Shown piece by piece: positions 30,657-37,477 of a DNA stretch of 64,000 nucleotides. Numbering within the stretch: the first letter of the stretch is position 1; each line of letters opens with the position of its first letter. The stretch covers positions 186,001-250,000 of the forward strand of contig NZ_FOHX01000003.1 in the NCBI RefSeq assembly GCF_900111685.1, read 5' to 3'. The notes under the pieces were generated by a model. It saw only the letters and a list, made by a program, of their open reading frames with translations. It was not told the origin of the DNA and ran no database searches. Origin of the DNA: Nonomuraea wenchangensis (lineage in GTDB: Bacteria; Actinomycetota; Actinomycetes; Streptosporangiales; Streptosporangiaceae). Position numbers and translations under genes: made by a program.

Positions 30657-31090
30657 CGGTCGGTCCTCTCTGGAGCCCACTCGGGAAGGTATCCGGGACG
30701 GTGGCGGTAGCGGCTGGCGATACGGCGGACGGTAGGGCAGTCCCCGTCCAGGATCCACATGCAGTTGTCGTCCACGCCGGCGCATTCGTGGCTGCCCTCG
30801 TGGTCGTCGAGGATCGCCAGGTCCGCTTGGCAGTCGGTGATGATCTGCTGCGGGTCGTTGAACGCGATGTGCGCCAGGTCGTCCTCGTCCACTCCAGGGC
30901 TGGGCAGGGCGACGCCGAACAGCTCGGTCCCGTCCTCGGCGTCCACTACAGCTACGAGGTCATCAGCGCCGCCGTCTGGGCGTTCGGAGAGTCGTCCGCG
31001 GACCTCCCATGAGGCTCCGTGCGCCTCTTCAGCGAGCGACTTCCGGTGCTCGATCTGCTGGCGTGTCCAGGACAGCATGTCGGAGGTCAC
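30644..31090 (-). CDS. DUF6221 family protein
   Basis: A 148-residue protein matching DUF6221, an actinobacterial family: MLSWTRQQIEHRKSLAEEAH at the N-terminus, HIAFNDPQQIITDCQADLAI in the middle, CAGVDDNCMWI and the C-terminal PTVRRIASRYRHRPGYLPEW. Members are often encoded by phages and plasmids; function unknown. GTG 31090 overlaps the previous stop as GTGA. Confidence 0.82.
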   Translation of the reverse strand: MTSDMLSWTRQQIEHRKSLAEEAHGASWEVRGRLSERPDGGADDLVAVVDAEDGTELFGVALPSPGVDEDDLAHIAFNDPQQIITDCQADLAILDDHEGSHECAGVDDNCMWILDGDCPTVRRIASRYRHRPGYLPEWAPERTDRCPS

Positions 31091-31614
31091 GAGGCCGCTC
31101 CCGTCTCTGCGGTCTGTTCTGTGTGCCGGTAGGTGCAGTGTCCGCAACGAGGGCAGTGGGGGTGATCGCCCTTGCCGCAGTCGGGGCCGGGGTTCCAGGT
31201 GCAGCGCTCGCACGAGTCGCAGGTGGCGTTGAGGGTCCGCAGGCGGGCGGGCACTAGGTCGTGCAGGTGGGCGCGCACGAACTCGCGCCACTCCGCCATG
31301 TCGACCCCTTCCGGGTCGGCAGGGCTGATCAGGTCGGCCAGCCACGCCTCGACATCCACCGGCGGGTTCACGATCTCGGCCATGTCGCACTCGTGGCCAG
31401 CCGCCCAGCATTCGTGGCAGTTCTGGTCCTGCTCGGCGTCGTGGCCGGCGCAGATGAGGAACAAGCCGAGGTGTTCGTGGACGCAGCCTGCGACGAGCAG
31501 CCGTTTCGCTGGCATCTGGCAGGGGCGGCGGGACTCGGTGTGGATGCCGCTACAGGGGAGGGGGATGTGTTTGCCCTCGGCGACGAGCTGGTAGAGGGCG
31601 TCCAGCGCGGTCAT
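31087..31614 (-). CDS. Cysteine/histidine-rich hypothetical protein
   Basis: A 175-residue protein with many metal-type clusters: PCSGIHTESRRPCQMP, AGCVHEHLG, CHECWAAGHECDM, and at the C-terminus CDSCERC, CGKGDHPHCPRCGHC. Several zinc sites are likely. Ends close to the DUF6221 gene. Confidence 0.72.
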   Translation of the reverse strand: MTALDALYQLVAEGKHIPLPCSGIHTESRRPCQMPAKRLLVAGCVHEHLGLFLICAGHDAEQDQNCHECWAAGHECDMAEIVNPPVDVEAWLADLISPADPEGVDMAEWREFVRAHLHDLVPARLRTLNATCDSCERCTWNPGPDCGKGDHPHCPRCGHCTYRHTEQTAETGAAS

Positions 31615-31775
31615 GGCGTCGCCTCGCCGTTGCTCTCAGGGCAGCAGTCACGGCAGTTGAGTTCATTGCAGGTGCGGCACAGGGTGAGGTGGTGTCCGTC
31701 CACCACGTCGCTGGCCAGTTCGTGGCCTTCGTGGGCTGCCATCCAGCGGTCGTGACGTGTGGTCGTCGTGGTCAT
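31611..31775 (-). CDS. Small Cys-rich protein
   Basis: A 54-residue protein (MTTTTTRHDRWMAAHEGHEL...) with LCRTCNELNCRDCC, two CxxC pairs. Its ends overlap both neighbours by 4 bases (ATGA), strong evidence that it is translated though short. Confidence 0.72.
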   Translation of the reverse strand: MTTTTTRHDRWMAAHEGHELASDVVDGHHLTLCRTCNELNCRDCCPESNGEATP

Positions 31776-31987
31776 GTCGCACCTTCCAGGAGGTCGGTCT
31801 GTCCGTCGCAGTCTCCCCCGTCGCGCTTCGAGAAGCGGGGCGACGAAGGGGTGGTGATCCCCAGCCGTTCGGCGCAGTCAGGCCCGTACCCGAGACGGCG
31901 GGATTCCGGGTCCCACAACTTCTTGCCGCACCCTGCCCGGCACTTCATGACCGGGAGGGGTGGGGCGTCGAGGTCAAGCAGGTCCAC
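31772..31987 (-). CDS. DUF6011-like zinc-ribbon protein
   Basis: A 71-residue protein with KCRAGCGKKLWDPESRRLGY and GPDCAERL, the DUF6011 pattern (CxxC-L-DP-S...G-GP-C...RL). GTG 31987 shares a base with the preceding TAG. Probably binds zinc through its Cys residues. Confidence 0.75.
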   Translation of the reverse strand: MDLLDLDAPPLPVMKCRAGCGKKLWDPESRRLGYGPDCAERLGITTPSSPRFSKRDGGDCDGQTDLLEGAT

Positions 31988-32142
31988 TACCGCTCCCGGT
32001 GCCTGTCCAGCGCAGCCTCGGTCTCCTTCAGGAGCCTGTCCACTCTGCGCAAGGCACGCCAGCACACCGCCGCGAGCGGGATGCCGACCAGCGCCCATAA
32101 GGCGATCACGAGCAGGTCGAGGGCGAGAGCGAGTTCATCCAC
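31987..32142 (-). CDS. Small single-pass membrane protein
   Basis: A 51-residue protein: a hydrophobic helix (LALDLLVIALWALVGIPLAA) then a basic coiled helix (LRRVDRLLKETEAALDRHRE). GTG 32142 has GGAG upstream. Confidence 0.68.
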   Translation of the reverse strand: MDELALALDLLVIALWALVGIPLAAVCWRALRRVDRLLKETEAALDRHRER

Positions 32143-32353
32143 GGCGGCGGCTCCTCGCCGTTTCGGCGATCTGCTTGTTGATCTGGGCGACCTTGACCCA
32201 GTCCCGTTCGGCTGCCTTCCATGACTCCTCGGCGCGTTTCCAGTTCGCGATCGTCTCCCGTGCGGAGCGTCGCACCTGGCAGAGAGTGTGGAAGGAGAAC
32301 ACCAGTGCAGCGAAAGAGAATGCGAGCACTCCGTAGACGAGCCAAGCGGGCAT
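32135..32353 (-). CDS. Membrane-anchored coiled-coil protein
   Basis: A 72-residue protein, one N-terminal membrane helix (WLVYGVLAFSFAALVFSFHT) followed by a charged coil (NWKRAEESWKAAERDWVKVA). ATG 32353. Its topology matches the 51-residue neighbour, so the two may form a complex or a holin/antiholin-like pair (speculative). Confidence 0.7.
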   Translation of the reverse strand: MPAWLVYGVLAFSFAALVFSFHTLCQVRRSARETIANWKRAEESWKAAERDWVKVAQINKQIAETARSRRRG

Positions 32354-32355
32354 GG

Positions 32356-32541
32356 TCACGTCTCCTCCTCGGCGGCTTCCTGTCGCTCCATGAGCCGCTG
32401 CCCGAGTAGAGGCAGAGCGTACGCCCACGCTTTCGCGAGGAGCTGTTCCTCGGGAGACTCCGGCGGGCGGTAGTCGTCCTCAAGCACGTCGCCTCCTCCT
32501 TCGGGTGCGCCGCTGGTACTGGCTCCGTCAGGGTTGGTCAT
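32356..32541 (-). CDS. Hypothetical acidic protein
   Basis: A 61-residue acidic protein with a disordered N-terminus (TNPDGASTSGAPEGGGD) and a helix (EEQLLAKAWAYALPLLGQRL). It overlaps the upstream gene by 14 bp. Confidence 0.65.
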   Translation of the reverse strand: MTNPDGASTSGAPEGGGDVLEDDYRPPESPEEQLLAKAWAYALPLLGQRLMERQEAAEEET

Positions 32542-32962
32542 GCCGTCCAGTCTCCTCCTCGTCCAGCAGGTCCGGCGGCGGGTCGAGTGCGTCCCGGAGT
32601 TCTCCGGCGACCAAATCGAACCAGTTCCTCGCGCTCGCGCGAGTCGCGGTTTCGGCGTTCAACTCGTACACGTCGGCCAACTGCCGAACGCGGGCGATGG
32701 TCGCCTCAGCCTCGCGGAGCCGCTCCATCTCCTCGTCTCGTACGGCGGCGACCACCTCGGCCAGTTCCGCACATGACGGCGTCCAGAACGAGCGGCACCC
32801 ATCCCCTGCGGTGACCATGACGTACGGCGTCTGCCCGATCCGGTCGGCGGGCTCGGGCTTCTCCACCCGCTCGTTCTCGCCGTCCCGGTCGCAGCGGTAG
32901 ACCGGCTCGGTGAACTTCGCGGCGAGCGCTTCGGCGTAGCGCTGGCGGAGGTCGTCACTCAT
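32528..32962 (-). CDS. Hypothetical protein
   Basis: A 144-residue protein. The N-terminal half has YRCDRDGENERVEKP and CRSFWTPSCAELAEVVAAVR; the C-terminal half is a coiled coil (EMERLREAEATIARVRQLAD). Function unknown. Confidence 0.68.
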   Translation of the reverse strand: MSDDLRQRYAEALAAKFTEPVYRCDRDGENERVEKPEPADRIGQTPYVMVTAGDGCRSFWTPSCAELAEVVAAVRDEEMERLREAEATIARVRQLADVYELNAETATRASARNWFDLVAGELRDALDPPPDLLDEEETGRHDQP

Positions 32963-33152
32963 CGTCGTCAGGCTCCTCGGTCTCTTCGGGTCCGTACAGC
33001 ATGTCCAGCCAGGCCGTGCGACGCTCGGCGACCACCAGGGCGAGGCGATCTCGCAGATCTGCGAGACGCCGGTTCTGCGCCTGCTGGCGGCGCCGATAGG
33101 AGCGCAGCGCCGCCAGGGTGCTGTCTGTTGGGTGGCGGAGGTCGTGACTCAC
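32955..33152 (-). CDS. Hypothetical coiled-coil protein
   Basis: A 65-residue basic helix (RSYRRRQQAQNRRLADLRDR) ending in an acidic tail (EETEEPDDDE). Overlaps both neighbours by 4-8 bp. Confidence 0.66.
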   Translation of the reverse strand: MSHDLRHPTDSTLAALRSYRRRQQAQNRRLADLRDRLALVVAERRTAWLDMLYGPEETEEPDDDE

Positions 33153-33379
33153 AGGACCAGCTCCCGGACCGCCAGGGACAGAGCATCAACCTCGGGCAGT
33201 GGACGCACGTCCGTCAGGTAGGTTCGCCTGCCCTCGGTGACCCGCACCCGCCCTAACGGCTCCCTGCCGCGCTGCTCGGGGTGGGTGTGCCAGCCGACAG
33301 GTCCGGAACCGCAGGCGGACCCGTCGCACTCGACCTCGAAGTACGAGAGGGGGATCAGGCCAGGGTCGAAGGGGTTCAA
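33149..33379 (-). CDS. Hypothetical protein, TTG start
   Basis: A 76-residue protein (LNPFDPGLIPLSYFEVECDG...) with CDGSACGSGPVGWHTHPEQR in the middle and a C-terminal helix. TTG 33379 has GAGAGGA 7 bases upstream and overlaps the stop of a 22-codon frame as TTGA. Longer readings upstream pass through two other small frames. Confidence 0.6.
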   Translation of the reverse strand: MNPFDPGLIPLSYFEVECDGSACGSGPVGWHTHPEQRGREPLGRVRVTEGRRTYLTDVRPLPEVDALSLAVRELVL

Positions 33380-33444
33380 AGGGTGATCCTCTCGTTGAGG
33401 GAGACGCACGCCCACCCGGTTGGGGGCAGAGCGCACGTCGGCAT
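33376..33444 (-). CDS. Tiny 22-residue frame, possible leader peptide
   Basis: MPTCALPPTGWACVSLNERI... (22 codons). GGAG lies 6 bases before ATG 33444 and the stop overlaps the next start. It fits the gap exactly, so it may be a translated leader coupling the two genes. Evidence is only positional. Confidence 0.4.
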   Translation of the reverse strand: MPTCALPPTGWACVSLNERITL

Positions 33445-33453
33445 GGTCGGCTC

Positions 33454-33600
33454 CTAGACGGACACCCGACCGCAGCCAGGGCAGGAGCGCTGACGGTGGG
33501 TACGGGACATGGCTTCCGCCCACTCGTGCCACGCCAGGTAGCCGGAAGGGGCGGGAGTGTGAAGGGCGGCGCGAGGGCAGGGGCGGAGGTCGTCAACCAT
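33454..33600 (-). CDS. Small conserved Cys protein
   Basis: A 48-residue protein with CPRAALHTPAPSGYLAWHEW and THRQRSCPGCGRVSV. The TPAPSGY.AWHEWAE.M...H.Q..C.GCG pattern recurs in small actinophage proteins and looks like a single zinc finger. Confidence 0.72.
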   Translation of the reverse strand: MVDDLRPCPRAALHTPAPSGYLAWHEWAEAMSRTHRQRSCPGCGRVSV

Positions 33601-33874
33601 GCCGCACCTGCTCTTCGGTAATCCACAGTGCGCCCTCATCGCTGGGCTCTTCGTCGCGCTCGTGCACAGCCCACGTGCGTGCGCCGTTGGTGCCGAGTGC
33701 GCTCCCCTCCGTCATCTCCGTGGCCACAAGGTCGCCGCCGAAGATGTCGTGACTGCTGAGAGCGTTCAGGGCGGCGTCGAGACTGGCACCCACGGCGATG
33801 CGCTTGCGTCCGTCCACGGGATTCTCGCTGAACCAGATCACTTCGGCGATGTAGACGACGGCGGGGTCAGGCAT
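33593..33874 (-). CDS. Hypothetical protein
   Basis: A 93-residue protein beginning MPDPAVVYIAEVIWFSENPV, with a GASLDAALNALSSHDIF helix and GARTWAVHERDEEPSDEGAL. Looks like a small alpha/beta domain. No family recognised. Confidence 0.66.
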   Translation of the reverse strand: MPDPAVVYIAEVIWFSENPVDGRKRIAVGASLDAALNALSSHDIFGGDLVATEMTEGSALGTNGARTWAVHERDEEPSDEGALWITEEQVRHG

Positions 33875-34058
33875 GGTCGTTCCTCTCGGGTAGGGCGGCT
33901 TGGTAGGAGTCGGCGAGCTCGCGGAGCGCGTCGTCGGCCTGCTTCTGATGGATCTTGGCCAACCGTGACATCCCTTGATCCAGTGCCCAGGCGGCCTTGC
34001 CTTTGTGTCTGCGAGCCTCACTCTTCAGGATGCTCAAGTACAGATCGTTCCTGGCCAT
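33867..34058 (-). CDS. Hypothetical helical protein
   Basis: A 63-residue basic helical protein (MARNDLYLSILKSEARRHKG...). Overlaps the next gene by 8 bp. Unknown role. Confidence 0.66.
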   Translation of the reverse strand: MARNDLYLSILKSEARRHKGKAAWALDQGMSRLAKIHQKQADDALRELADSYQAALPERNDHA

Positions 34059-34059
34059 G

Positions 34060-34338
34060 TCAGCCCTCCTCGGGCAGAGCGGCGCGGAGACGGTTCATCG
34101 CCTCCACCTCTCGCTTCAGGTCGCTTCCTCGGTACAGGTAGGCGCGCAGATCTTCGGCGGAGACGACGACCAGCCCTGCGCCGGCCAATGCGTCGAGGGC
34201 GATTCTGGCCCCCTCTTCGGCCTCCCGGCCGGACAGCATGATCGGCTTGTCGAGCATGGCGTCGGTCAAGGCCCGCTTGCCGAGACGGAGTCTCAGGTGC
34301 TCCCGCAGCGCCTTCTCGATCAGCTCAGCGGGGGTCAT
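34060..34338 (-). CDS. Hypothetical helical protein
   Basis: A 92-residue protein: LIEKALREHLRLRLGKRALT, then GREAEEGARIALDALAGAGL and a final VSAEDLRAYLYRGSD. No catalytic motif. Confidence 0.66.
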   Translation of the reverse strand: MTPAELIEKALREHLRLRLGKRALTDAMLDKPIMLSGREAEEGARIALDALAGAGLVVVSAEDLRAYLYRGSDLKREVEAMNRLRAALPEEG

Positions 34339-34657
34339 GGGCCGCTCCCTCGATCTCGTCGGCGACCGCGAGCAGCACAGCCACGACGCTGTCCCCTGTG
34401 ACCAGCCGCTTGTGGCGGGACTTGAACGCCCTCCAGGCGTCCATCGGGTACGGGCCGTCGTCGGCGACGATGGCGCGGATCTCCTCGGCTACCTTGCGGC
34501 GTGTGCGCGCTTCGATGTGCGACAGGGACTCGCCCACGTGCCAGCCCAGCGGTCCATCCCAGTACGGGCAGCATGCGCGCACATGCTCTACGCCCGGATG
34601 GTCGCCGTGGCAGACGCACGGGCAGGCTTGTACGGCCCCTTCGGGGATCTCAGGCAT
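34325..34657 (-). CDS. Hypothetical protein with CxCxCH motif
   Basis: A 110-residue protein with QACPCVCHGDHPGVEHVRAC and CPYWDG, five Cys and three His in the first 32 residues (likely zinc), then a helical part ending VVAVLLAVADEIEGA. AAGGAGG lies 5 bases before ATG 34657. Confidence 0.7.
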   Translation of the reverse strand: MPEIPEGAVQACPCVCHGDHPGVEHVRACCPYWDGPLGWHVGESLSHIEARTRRKVAEEIRAIVADDGPYPMDAWRAFKSRHKRLVTGDSVVAVLLAVADEIEGAAHDPR

Positions 34658-34752
34658 CGCTGCCTCCTTGTCGTTGAGGTCTCGGGGTTCGAGCGCCCTC
34701 TCTGCGCTCCGAACGCTGTCCCGGCCGGTACCGGGAGGGAGAGGGCTGGGGG

Positions 34753-35133
34753 TCAATCCTTCGCCGCGTAGTACTTCCTGACCTCCGCCTCGACGTCCAC
34801 GACGCGCAGGCCGAGAAGCCGGTACCACCAGCGGAAGGCGCGGGCGGTCGGGATGCAGAAGTCCTGCACGATGTCGTCGTTGGCGTCGAGGATGTCGAGC
34901 ACGGCGTAGCAGTCGCACGGGCCGTCCTCGTGGGTGGTGGGGCGGACGAAGCCGATCGCCCACGCCCTCCGCAGGGAGCGGCGGATGACCCGCTTGGGGT
35001 CGGAGGAGTCGACGGGCTCGCTGACGGTGTACTGGCGTCCGTCGCCGTCCGGCAGCGCTCGGAACGCGGACACGGCGACGGCGTTCTCGTGGAGTTCGGG
35101 CAGTTCCGGCTTGGTGGCAATGGTCGCGCTCAT
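34753..35133 (-). CDS. Hypothetical protein
   Basis: A 126-residue protein (MSATIATKPELPELHENAVA...). VIRRSLRRAWAIGFVRPTTH and CDCYAVLDILDANDDIVQDF suggest an alpha/beta domain. GGAG favours ATG 35133 over 35151. Followed by a gap with two short hairpins. Confidence 0.66.
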   Translation of the reverse strand: MSATIATKPELPELHENAVAVSAFRALPDGDGRQYTVSEPVDSSDPKRVIRRSLRRAWAIGFVRPTTHEDGPCDCYAVLDILDANDDIVQDFCIPTARAFRWWYRLLGLRVVDVEAEVRKYYAAKD

Positions 35134-35163
35134 CGGGGACGCTCCGTTCAAGATCGGGTTGGG

Positions 35164-35183
35164 TGGCCCGGTGAGAACCGGGC
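35164..35183. terminator. GGCCCGGT-GAGA-ACCGGGCC hairpin
   Basis: A perfect 8-bp stem with a GAGA tetraloop between two small genes. One of a series of intergenic hairpins at 34.7-36.9 kb. Confidence 0.55.
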
Positions 35184-35203
35184 CGGTATCGGCGGCGGTG
35201 CCG

Positions 35204-35578
35204 TCAAACAGTTCGGGCGCGGACCTCTTTCAGCCATGCCGCCACTACGGCCGGATCTTCGCCTGCGGACAGCCGGTCGCACGCCTGCCTGATCGCCGTG
35301 TCCAGAGTGGAGATGCGGGCCGCGTCCGCTCGGCGGGCTTCCGCAGTCAGGCGAGCATTGACGGCCAGGCTCCGCTCCTCGTGCTGCTCCTGGGCGGCGT
35401 CCCGCAGCAGGCCGGCGCGTGACAGGAGCAGGATCACGCCGAGGCTGTAGTCGTCGGCGTGCCACAGCACCCACCGGCGCTCGTTGAGGGCGTCGACAGC
35501 GGCCTGCTCGGCGGGGTTGAGCGGCTGGTCTTCGCGGAGGATCGCTCGGGCTTGGGCGGCGTCGGCGGTGGCGGCCAT
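35204..35578 (-). CDS. Hypothetical helical protein
   Basis: A 124-residue Ala/Arg-rich protein with AEQAAVDALNERRWVLWHAD and a C-terminal coiled coil. AGAGGAG precedes ATG 35578. Unknown function. Confidence 0.66.
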   Translation of the reverse strand: MAATADAAQARAILREDQPLNPAEQAAVDALNERRWVLWHADDYSLGVILLLSRAGLLRDAAQEQHEERSLAVNARLTAEARRADAARISTLDTAIRQACDRLSAGEDPAVVAAWLKEVRARTV

Positions 35579-35615
35579 CGGGGTCTCCTCTGGGTCGGGC
35601 AGGAAGCAGATGCGG

Positions 35616-35816
35616 TCAGGCGGCCGGGAACAGCCCGGCCAGCGGGTTGCCGCAGTCCCGGCACCGCAGCGCGTCCGGGGCGGCAGGACGGCCCTGCGGA
35701 GGCTCCCCGCAAGAGCCGCAGCGAACGGACGGGCGGGGTCGGCGGAACAGAGACCGCAGACCCTCGACGAACAGGTCCACGAACTGGCGGGGCGAGCGGG
35801 GGACGTAGGCGAGCAT
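35616..35816 (-). CDS. Small zinc-ribbon protein
   Basis: A 66-residue protein (MLAYVPRSPRQFVDLFVEGL...) with VRCGSCGEPP and LRCRDCGNPL, a four-Cys ribbon. The last codons overlap a 7-bp hairpin (35622-35640). ATG 35816 is picked because GGA is correctly spaced. Confidence 0.68.
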   Translation of the reverse strand: MLAYVPRSPRQFVDLFVEGLRSLFRRPRPSVRCGSCGEPPQGRPAAPDALRCRDCGNPLAGLFPAA

Positions 35817-35827
35817 CGGGGTTCCGT

Positions 35828-36037
35828 TCAGCATTGAGGGGGCAGCTCGTGGCAGGTGTAGCCGTGCTCGGCCAGCCACCTGCGGGTCTTCGCCAGCGAC
35901 ATCGGGCCGGTCTCAGGAGTGCCGGTCGCGCTCCACACGGCCTGAAGCTTGAAGTCGGCGTAGTGAAGTACCAGCCCGTAGTGGACGCCGTTCTCCAGCA
36001 CGGGCATCGTTCGGGGAAGGCGAAGATCCTTCGGCAT
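35828..36037 (-). CDS. Hypothetical protein
   Basis: A 69-residue protein (MPKDLRLPRTMPVLENGVHY...) with an alternating beta pattern and LAKTRRWLAEHGYTCHELPP. GGAG lies 6 bases before ATG 36037. Confidence 0.66.
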   Translation of the reverse strand: MPKDLRLPRTMPVLENGVHYGLVLHYADFKLQAVWSATGTPETGPMSLAKTRRWLAEHGYTCHELPPQC

Positions 36038-36061
36038 GTCGATCTCCAAGTCGGGACGGGA

Positions 36062-36084
36062 GGCTCCGGGCAGAGCCCGGAGCC
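36062..36084. terminator. GGCTCCGGGC hairpin
   Basis: A perfect 10-bp stem (36062-36071/36075-36084) with a 3-nt AGA loop in a 57-bp gap. Too strong to be chance; probably an mRNA processing or attenuation element. Confidence 0.55.
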
Positions 36085-36094
36085 CAGAAGACGG

Positions 36095-36391
36095 TCAGGC
36101 GTCGGCGGGCCAGAAGCGAGCAACCTGCCGCTCCGCCCAAGCGCGTTCACGGGGCGACTCTGAGACGTTGTAGTCGCGCACCAGGCCGGCGTCAGCGCTG
36201 AGGAGGCGTCTGACGATGGTCAGCGCCTCACGCGGCGGCAGGTCGTCCAGCTCGGCATCCCGCACCCCGACTGCGAAGCCAGCCAGCGCAGTCACCATGT
36301 CGTCGCGTGACATCCGGAACTCGACCCGGAGCGTGATCCGCTCGACGCCGTCGCGCGACATCGTGACGTTGACGTGCTCTGGGTTCGTCAT
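36095..36391 (-). CDS. Hypothetical protein
   Basis: A 98-residue protein: beta N-terminus (HVNVTMSRDGVERITLRVEF), central helix (MVTALAGFAVGVRDAEL), C-terminal helix (RERAWAERQVARFWPADA). AAGGAG precedes ATG 36391. Confidence 0.66.
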   Translation of the reverse strand: MTNPEHVNVTMSRDGVERITLRVEFRMSRDDMVTALAGFAVGVRDAELDDLPPREALTIVRRLLSADAGLVRDYNVSESPRERAWAERQVARFWPADA

Positions 36392-36430
36392 CTCCGGCTC
36401 CTTGGTCGTCGGGGGGTTGGGGTCGGTGTC

Positions 36431-36457
36431 CGGTCCCGGTACGGGACACCGGGACCG
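36431..36457. terminator. CGGTCCCGGT hairpin
   Basis: A perfect 10-bp stem (36431-36440/36448-36457) with a 7-nt loop, which can also refold into GTGTCC/GGGACAC, so two mutually exclusive structures exist. Confidence 0.55.
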
Positions 36458-36469
36458 GGAGGGGGCGGG

Positions 36470-36754
36470 TCAGGCGGCGATCGTGCGCTGGTACTCGTCG
36501 TCGCGCAGCGCCTCCGCCAGGTCGTCGAGGGCGCCGACGGCGGGCTGCAGCAGCGTGTCCATGACCTCGCGCGCCTGCTCGGCGGTGTCGCCGGCGTCTT
36601 CGGGCAGGGCCGCGCCGAGGGCGAGCAGGACACCGTGGACGATGCCCTTCAGCTTCTCGACCACCTCGGGGCTGTCGGAGGGCTGGTCGTTGAGGCGGGT
36701 GGTGAGGGCGTCCATGGCCTTCTCGGCGGCGGCGGCGAGCTCGATGGTGGTCAT
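36470..36754 (-). CDS. Hypothetical helical acidic protein
   Basis: A 94-residue all-helical protein (MTTIELAAAAEKAMDALTTR...) with MDTLLQPAVGALDDLAEALR. AAGGAG lies 6 bases before the start. Unknown. Confidence 0.68.
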   Translation of the reverse strand: MTTIELAAAAEKAMDALTTRLNDQPSDSPEVVEKLKGIVHGVLLALGAALPEDAGDTAEQAREVMDTLLQPAVGALDDLAEALRDDEYQRTIAA

Positions 36755-36788
36755 GTCGGTCTCCTTGATCGAAGGGGCGGGTCTTTGC

Positions 36789-36828
36789 GCCTGTCTCGGG
36801 AGTCGAACCCGAGCGGACCGGTACAGGC
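36789..36828 (-). other. tRNA acceptor-T-arm minihelix-like element
   Basis: On the minus strand GCCTGT pairs with ACAGGC, and directly inside, with no unpaired base on the 3' side, CTCGGG-TTCGACT-CCCGAG forms a T-arm with the tRNA consensus GGTTCGACTCC. The 5' strands are joined by only nine bases (ACCGGTCCG) where the D, anticodon and variable arms would be. It may be a tRNA remnant, an attP-type tRNA 3' end, or a tRNA mimic. A GGGCCCC-CGGA-GGGGCCC hairpin (36837-36854) stands just upstream. Confidence 0.55.
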
Positions 36829-36862
36829 AGAGGGGCGGGCCCCCGGAGGGGCCCTGAGGCTG

Positions 36863-37027
36863 CTACCAGCCGGGGTAGAGGGTGGGGGCCTGCTCGCGGG
36901 CTCCGGCCCAGAACGCGTCCTCGGCCTTGGGGTCCAGCGCCAGGCTGTCGGCCGCGGCCTGCAGGTCCTGGAGGGTCATGGCGGGGTTGTCGATCAGGAG
37001 GATCTTGGCGGCGAGGCTGGCGTTCAT
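36863..37027 (-). CDS. Small hypothetical protein
   Basis: A 54-residue protein (MNASLAAKILLIDNPAMTLQ...) ending WAGAREQAPTLYPGW. GGGAGA is spaced 5 bases before ATG 37027. It is the first gene after the leftward promoter at 37067-37094. Confidence 0.72.
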   Translation of the reverse strand: MNASLAAKILLIDNPAMTLQDLQAAADSLALDPKAEDAFWAGAREQAPTLYPGW

Positions 37028-37066
37028 CTCGGTCTCCCTGGTGTGGCGTCCCTTGCTGATGACTCG

Positions 37067-37094
37067 AAACTACCAGATCTGGCTTAGTCGTCAA
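37067..37094 (-). promoter_or_regulatory. Leftward promoter TTGACG-16-TAGTTT
   Basis: TTGACG (37094-37089) and TAGTTT (37072-37067) are 16 bases apart on the minus strand, a good sigma-70-like (HrdB) match, about 40 bases upstream of the 37027 start. Confidence 0.7.
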
Positions 37095-37151
37095 GCCTTC
37101 TGTGGCCTACTCGCTTCACCGTCACCATGTTGTGACCGAGCCAAGAACGGC

Positions 37152-37179
37152 TTGACCGCCACGCCGCCGTCGGTACGCT
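37152..37179 (+). promoter_or_regulatory. Rightward promoter TTGACC-16-TACGCT
   Basis: TTGACC (37152-37157) and TACGCT (37174-37179), spacer 16. The -10 ends 6 bases before the GTG start at 37186, so the mRNA is predicted to be leaderless, a common feature of actinobacterial and phage repressor genes. Confidence 0.72.
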
Positions 37180-37185
37180 GATCGC

Positions 37186-37476
37186 GTGAGCCACAACCAT
37201 GACGTCGTTGGATACGCCGAGATCATCGACCGCGCGCGCGACGAGTTCGAGGCGGAGTTCCCCATGAGCACCGTCCGCAACTGGGAGAAGTACCGGCGCG
37301 CCTGGGTGGCCAAGGGCTCCCCCGCGCGCTCCGGCCTCCGCCCCCGCGAAACGCCCATGCCCGAACCGGTCGCCACCGTCAACGGCACCCCCGCCTGGTG
37401 CTGGCAGAAGGTCCGCGAGTGGCTGCTCCACAGCCAGCGGGTCGAACAGCCTTCCACTGACGGCTCCCCCGAGTAG
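37186..37476 (+). CDS. Rightward HTH-like regulator, leaderless
   Basis: A 96-residue protein. VGYAEIIDRARDEFEAEFPM, TVRNWEKYRRAWVAKG, and PEPVATVNGTPAWCWQKVRE form the AlpA/MerR-type winged-helix scheme (YAEI....S..TVRNW...MPEPV...NG.P.W....V..W). GTG 37186 directly follows the -10 box. It faces a leftward promoter and ends one base from the convergent SWIM gene. It probably controls the divergent promoter pair. Confidence 0.75.
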   Translation: MSHNHDVVGYAEIIDRARDEFEAEFPMSTVRNWEKYRRAWVAKGSPARSGLRPRETPMPEPVATVNGTPAWCWQKVREWLLHSQRVEQPSTDGSPE

Positions 37477-37477
37477 G

